A stretch of 64,000 nt of DNA from Gammaproteobacteria bacterium (GTDB taxonomy: Bacteria; Pseudomonadota; Gammaproteobacteria; Natronospirales; REEB76). The DNA lies in contig DATEHU010000011.1 in the NCBI GenBank assembly GCA_035279405.1, forward strand, positions 62,001-126,000, in the 5' to 3' direction. The translations under genes were made by a program, and so were the position numbers. Below, in pieces: positions 60,384 through 64,000 of this stretch; within the stretch, counting starts at the first letter, position 1; every line of letters begins with the position of its first letter. The notes under the pieces were generated by a model, which saw nothing but the letters and a program-made list of their open reading frames with translations, was not told the DNA's origin and did not search any database.

Positions 60384-62514
60384 AGATGTTTCCCCGTTCC
60401 CCGAACGCGTCCTCGCCACCTTCCAGAGTCCGCATGCTCACTTTCTTCCAGTCCATCTTGTCGGTGGCGTCCTCAGGATTCACCAGGTTGTTGGTGAAAG
60501 GGTTACCGATGTACGTGGAATAGCCCTCTTTACTATGGCACCTGTAGATCGAGCTGTAAGGTAGCGTCCGGACGGCGATGTTTGCATCATGAGTCGATAT
60601 GAAGACCCTCTTGTTCTCCCGGGCGCGCTCCTTGAGGAGCGGCACGATTACATCGCTGATGTACTCATTGCCCAGGCTCATTTCCGGCTCGTCCAGTATG
60701 TAAACGTCCTTATCTGTGCCTAGTTCCTTCTGCAGCATTACCATCGAGGCCTCGCCGCTCGATGGCTCGTACTGCTCGCCGCCAAGGGCGAAATACCTCT
60801 TGAAGAGCAGCACTTCGTATACTGTCGTGATGGCCTCCACATCTTCGATCTCGTTGAGGTCGGAGATGCACTGGAACAGATCGTCCGAGTAAACGTGCGC
60901 GAGCACCTCACGGACTCCATGGACGAACTTCTTTATCGCTGATTTCTTCGCACCCTTGATTGCCCGCAGCGAGCCGTCCGTCACATTTCCGTCCTGAAAC
61001 CTGAACTCCGTCAGCAGTTCCAGCTCGCCCTTTTCCGGCCCGAGGCTTCCGATCGGTTCCCTAAGCGTCGGGATTCCGGTCTCGATGCTCTTCACAATCG
61101 CTGATGCACTCCGTTCGATGGCTATCCGATTCTTAGCGTAGGCGCGGAACCCGGTATTCATCGGCATGGCCGGCTTCCCCGTCTTGCGCTCCACCTCCTT
61201 GCGGAACAACTTGATGGCTGAATTGAGCAGATGGATCTCCTTCCACTCGGAGAAGCTGGACCATCTCCGCCCACCCAGACGGCTCGCGAGAACGGACAGC
61301 AGGGTATCGAGCTGCCCGCGCTCCTTCATGGAAAGCACCTGCTTCACCGAGGCATTCGCAGACAGAAACCCTAGAAATTCCTGCGTCATCTTCAGGGCCT
61401 CGTTGAAGCCCTGGAAGTCCCTCTTGGGACCGCCGTACTCCTCGGGTTCGATGTCCTTCAGCAGTATCTTCTTTGCGTTCTTGTTCGTAATGTCCGACTG
61501 GTAGTATGCCTTGTACTTCGCAAGGCTGGTCACGTCGACCTCGGACGCTTCGTGCAATGCGCTGATCTCGTTTTGGCAATAGTTGATCTGATGGTCATTT
61601 AGGTTGATGCCCAGCTTCGCACCTGCTGTGTCGTAGATCTCATCCAATCGGCCGCTTGCCGACACGTAGACGCTCGCGTCAATCCCGCTCTCCGTGTAGT
61701 GCTTAGCGATGGCCCTAAGGATGCAAGACTTACCTGTGCCCTTAGGGCCGAACACCACGTTGATGTCGTTGTAAGCCCTGACCTCCAGCACTGAGCCGTC
61801 GTCGAACGGCCGTAGCGTCAACTGCTCGGGCGTCTTCCTGTCGAGGACAGTATTGATGGTTGTTGGGTCCTTGTTCAGCAGCAGACAGAAGTGCTCGAAG
61901 CTGTCGACAGGCAACCTCAAGTCTGGGAGTTCAGCGGCACACTCAGCGTATTTCGCCCAGTCATGGAGGTCAGACCCGTATATGGAGCCATAGCCGTGCG
62001 AGATATATATCCCTGCCGAGATCGAGTTGGTGACCTCCTTGAGGACAAAGTTCGGGTTTTTCGTCCCGGTTAGGAGCTTCCCAAGGGCCGCGTCCGGCAA
62101 CCCCGGTTGTTTCTGCTTGTAATGTGCCACATACAGGGGCTTCATTGCATCGAAACCGGAGAGCACCTCCTCAATAGCAACAGTGAAGGTGTCTGGGCTC
62201 TCGTCCTTCGTGAGCGACTTCACCACTTTCGAGAACTTATCGGCGGCCGTGGGAGCTACGATGACCAAGAGGTGGCCTCTAGCACCATCCTCGACGATGT
62301 CGAGTTCTACACCGGGCCAGACCTGGACGTTGCCATTCATACCGACCAGGATTTCCTTGTATTGCGCGAGGTCGAAAACATTGTGGTTGGTGATCGCGAT
62401 GATGCCGACGTCCGTGGAGACGACGGTTTCGCAAAATTTCTTCGGAGCGATCTCCCGAGTGTGGGCGTCTCCTGACTTGCACCTCTTGGTGTGGGTATGA
62501 ATGTCAATCTTCAT
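60370..62514 (-). CDS. PHP phosphoesterase-ABC ATPase fusion protein, TrlF-like
   Basis: The 714-residue protein has an N-terminal PHP metal-phosphoesterase domain. IDIHTHT at 3-9, AITNHN at 40-45, PGVELDI at 67-73 and GSDLH at 180-184 supply metal ligands. An SMC/Rad50-like ATPase follows, with Walker A VVFGPKGTGKS near 253-263, a helical middle, a signature-like PSSGEAS near 585, Walker B VYILDEPEMS near 604-613 and an H-loop FISTHDANIA near 638-646. This layout resembles TrlF-type AAA-like ATPases found by restriction systems and points to a phage-defence nuclease, by inference. Composition is less GC-rich than upstream genes. Confidence 0.8.
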   Translation of the reverse strand: MKIDIHTHTKRCKSGDAHTREIAPKKFCETVVSTDVGIIAITNHNVFDLAQYKEILVGMNGNVQVWPGVELDIVEDGARGHLLVIVAPTAADKFSKVVKSLTKDESPDTFTVAIEEVLSGFDAMKPLYVAHYKQKQPGLPDAALGKLLTGTKNPNFVLKEVTNSISAGIYISHGYGSIYGSDLHDWAKYAECAAELPDLRLPVDSFEHFCLLLNKDPTTINTVLDRKTPEQLTLRPFDDGSVLEVRAYNDINVVFGPKGTGKSCILRAIAKHYTESGIDASVYVSASGRLDEIYDTAGAKLGINLNDHQINYCQNEISALHEASEVDVTSLAKYKAYYQSDITNKNAKKILLKDIEPEEYGGPKRDFQGFNEALKMTQEFLGFLSANASVKQVLSMKERGQLDTLLSVLASRLGGRRWSSFSEWKEIHLLNSAIKLFRKEVERKTGKPAMPMNTGFRAYAKNRIAIERSASAIVKSIETGIPTLREPIGSLGPEKGELELLTEFRFQDGNVTDGSLRAIKGAKKSAIKKFVHGVREVLAHVYSDDLFQCISDLNEIEDVEAITTVYEVLLFKRYFALGGEQYEPSSGEASMVMLQKELGTDKDVYILDEPEMSLGNEYISDVIVPLLKERARENKRVFISTHDANIAVRTLPYSSIYRCHSKEGYSTYIGNPFTNNLVNPEDATDKMDWKKVSMRTLEGGEDAFGERGNIYGNG

Positions 62515-62567
62515 TTACAGTGCCATTAAGCGTTTATAAAAATAAACTTTCCACTCGTGCATATAAG

Positions 62568-62854
62568 CTATTTATGTTTAATGTTTTGCATTGGCTTCTC
62601 CTGCTTGAAGAGATGCTACTCTGCTTTCCTAGCAATTTCGATCGTCTTATTTTGTTGGATATTCACTTTAACTCATGGAATTGGGTCCGGACCATTTCGA
62701 AGGTTTTCTTAAATGCGTTCTCGTACGCGGCTTTTCTTAGTTACCCCTACATAATTTACTTTCCGCTTGGTCTCACTATTGCATAAAGTGTTGGTTTGTC
62801 ATCTGTCAGCTTCGCAATGCTTCTCTTGTTAAATGAAATAGTCTTGTCTGGCAT
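62568..62854 (-). pseudogene. GIY-YIG endonuclease pseudogene
   Basis: On the minus strand the ATG at 62854 (GGAG site upstream) opens 32 codons ending PTLYAIVRPSGK and a TAA. One base restored in the A run at 62760 gives VNYVGVTKKSRVRERI, and reading on through TAA, TGA and TAG gives ENLRNGPDPIP, IEIARKAE and HLFKQEKPMQNIKHK to a final TAG at 62568-62570. The Y(A)I...YVG pair, Arg of RVRER, the Glu helix and the PxxN end match GIY-YIG nucleases. Length plus one base is exactly 96 codons. The gene is dead. Confidence 0.75.
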
Positions 62855-62936
62855 AAATATCTCCATTTACAAATTTTGAGTATCGAAACGTCTTATCCAT
62901 ATCCCCCTTATTTATAAATGATGGCTTTTATGACTA

Positions 62937-64000
62937 TCAGTTCCTCGCGACCACAGTGTCATAGAGCCCATAGTGAACTAGACCCTCGTGACTCTCGATT
63001 CCGGTATAGGCAAGCGAGGCATCTTCGTAGCGGCGGAAGGCGAAAACGGCCTGATTCATCTGCTCAGTATTGAATACCCGCAGACGCACAAGCAGATGAA
63101 AATCCTCTACTGTCAGACCCGTAACAGCAAGAAATAATTCAGGCTCGAGCTTAGTAATGACATCCTGAAGCGTGTTCTCTCGGAAATCGGTCAGGTACAT
63201 GAACGCTGGTATGCGCGTAGCAAACTTGATCAGTTTCTCCTGAACGAGCTTACGCTTGGACTTGTATTCTTTCTCCTCCTCGGTAAGTTGCTTCATCTGC
63301 TTCGCCGTCAGATCGTGATCTTTAGCCTTGTTCTTGAGCTCCTTGACCTTCTCGCTTTTGTTAATAATCGTCTCAATGATATTGTCACCGAGCGCGCGCC
63401 AGCCCTCGATGCGCTCTACGGCAGCCATTGCCTCGGGATTGTCCATGATTCGGCGCAGAGTGTCGTTGTCCACGTTCACGAGCAGCGCGGATTCCCACTT
63501 GCGGGCAAGGAGCGTGGCGGAGGTGCCGGCCATCGCGATGTCGAGAATGCCACCCGCATCAATCTGCGTCATGTTCGCGCCGTCGTAGGCCAGCACTGGC
63601 AAGAATGACACGAGGTCCTTGACGGCGTTCTCGGGGTTCGACTCGTTGGGCGAAAGGCCGATCGCGTAGTCCGAGAGCTGCCGTAGCGCGCGCGTGGGCG
63701 CGAAGTCGAACACAAAACAGGCGGGCTTGAAGATTTCCTCCTCGTTCGGATCGTCGCCGTTGGGATTCTTGATGGACCACGGTGATTGCACACGAAACGC
63801 CGACTGAAAATACGTCTCCGGCGACTTCAGATTTCGCAGCATCAAGATAGATGACCACTGCGGCACGGTGACGCCGGTCGTGAGCTTGCCGCACGAAAGC
63901 ATGATGGTCTTGGTGTCGAAACCGCTGCCGATGGCCTTGCGCACGGGCGGCAGCGCGTCCAACCCGATGCCTGCCGAAGAGCCAGCGGTGACGATTGCAG
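62937..64000 (-). CDS. C-terminal part of a probable SF2 helicase/restriction-type protein (start beyond window)
   Basis: The last 354 codons of a gene run on past the window edge, since the frame is open to position 64000. TIMLSCGKLTTGVTVPQW and SPETYFQSAFRVQSPW resemble SF2 helicase motifs V and VI (the R-rich Q..FR end). These are followed by CFVFDFAPTRALRQLSDYAI, a helical region with Lys/Glu-rich stretches (KSEKVKELKNKAKDHDLTAK) and a C-terminal globular part. Large helicases of this kind occur in restriction and other phage-defence loci. Neither ATP motif I nor a nuclease is within the window, so the exact system stays open. Confidence 0.6.
   Translation of the reverse strand, partial: AIVTAGSSAGIGLDALPPVRKAIGSGFDTKTIMLSCGKLTTGVTVPQWSSILMLRNLKSPETYFQSAFRVQSPWSIKNPNGDDPNEEEIFKPACFVFDFAPTRALRQLSDYAIGLSPNESNPENAVKDLVSFLPVLAYDGANMTQIDAGGILDIAMAGTSATLLARKWESALLVNVDNDTLRRIMDNPEAMAAVERIEGWRALGDNIIETIINKSEKVKELKNKAKDHDLTAKQMKQLTEEEKEYKSKRKLVQEKLIKFATRIPAFMYLTDFRENTLQDVITKLEPELFLAVTGLTVEDFHLLVRLRVFNTEQMNQAVFAFRRYEDASLAYTGIESHEGLVHYGLYDTVVARN

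Noticed and set aside
62520-62786. A possible 88-residue plus-strand membrane protein
   Set aside because: The same bases encode the minus-strand GIY-YIG relic, which accounts for the coding-like pattern. The plus-strand reading has no ribosome site or family trait.

Overview
The window is GC-rich chromosomal DNA from a gammaproteobacterium. The gene content (EttA, RibBX, an aceE/aceF/lipoyl-LpdA set, the HutF/HutG route of histidine degradation, TonB-dependent receptor, RNase T, GrxD) and the dispersed palindromes fit the Xanthomonadales/Nevskiales side of the class. That placement is an inference from family content, not a measured phylogeny. Coding is dense on both strands. Most genes are housekeeping or catabolic, with accessory patches at about 9-14 kb and from 59.7 kb to the right edge.

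Left part (1-8.8 kb): a minus-strand run reads glyA, nrdR, ribD, ribE, ribBX, then a membrane TPR protein cut by the window edge. An HDAC-family deacetylase follows, diverging from a RimK-associated aspartic-type protease and a RimK-like ATP-grasp ligase. From 8.9 to 14.3 kb there are small plus-strand genes of accessory type: a secreted metallo-hydrolase, GNAT, DUF1905, VOC, a lipocalin-like protein and a proteasome-like Ntn protein with Ser at the nucleophile position. Among them lie a decayed copy of the rimK 3' end and a transposase tail. ettA follows, with a duplicated 3' end and a cluster of dispersed repeats, then an S41 lipoprotein, a CLC channel with CBS domains, a ferredoxin-NADP reductase-like protein and an exported methyltransferase.

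Middle part (22.5-40 kb): the histidine utilisation genes are split. hutF-hutG and hutI-hutH diverge from one 45-base gap. hutU lies about 7 kb away and leads straight into pxpA-pxpB-pxpC (5-oxoprolinase), so two glutamate-yielding catabolic routes share a locus. Between them are a probable structured, terminated RNA, two paralogous DUF4382 lipoproteins, an MFS transporter and an NlpC/P60 lipoprotein. A BlaI/M56 pair with two matching operator-like palindromes follows, then carbonic anhydrase, a GNAT and a DUF1272 protein.

Pyruvate dehydrogenase region (40-47 kb): lpdA, a VOC protein, aceF and aceE, all on the minus strand, separated by REP-like palindromes. Related repeats also lie in frame inside the lpdA interdomain linker. 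pyrC, rnt, grxD, a BON lipoprotein, sodB, nadC and a TPR-sulfotransferase follow. The last converges on a TonB-dependent receptor gene with a strong terminator. The tail and terminator of a second, lost receptor remain at 56.3 kb. Then come an alkyltransferase-like protein, a creatininase-family protein and a POT peptide transporter.

Right edge (59.67-64 kb): the 3' half of a tRNA, probably Thr(CGU), marks a likely attachment site. Beyond it composition and gene content change: a PHP-domain/ABC-ATPase fusion with a small translationally coupled partner, a GIY-YIG nuclease pseudogene and the C-terminal part of a probable SF2 helicase that runs off the window. I read this as the edge of a tRNA-integrated defence island. 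It is the best candidate here for an undescribed system.
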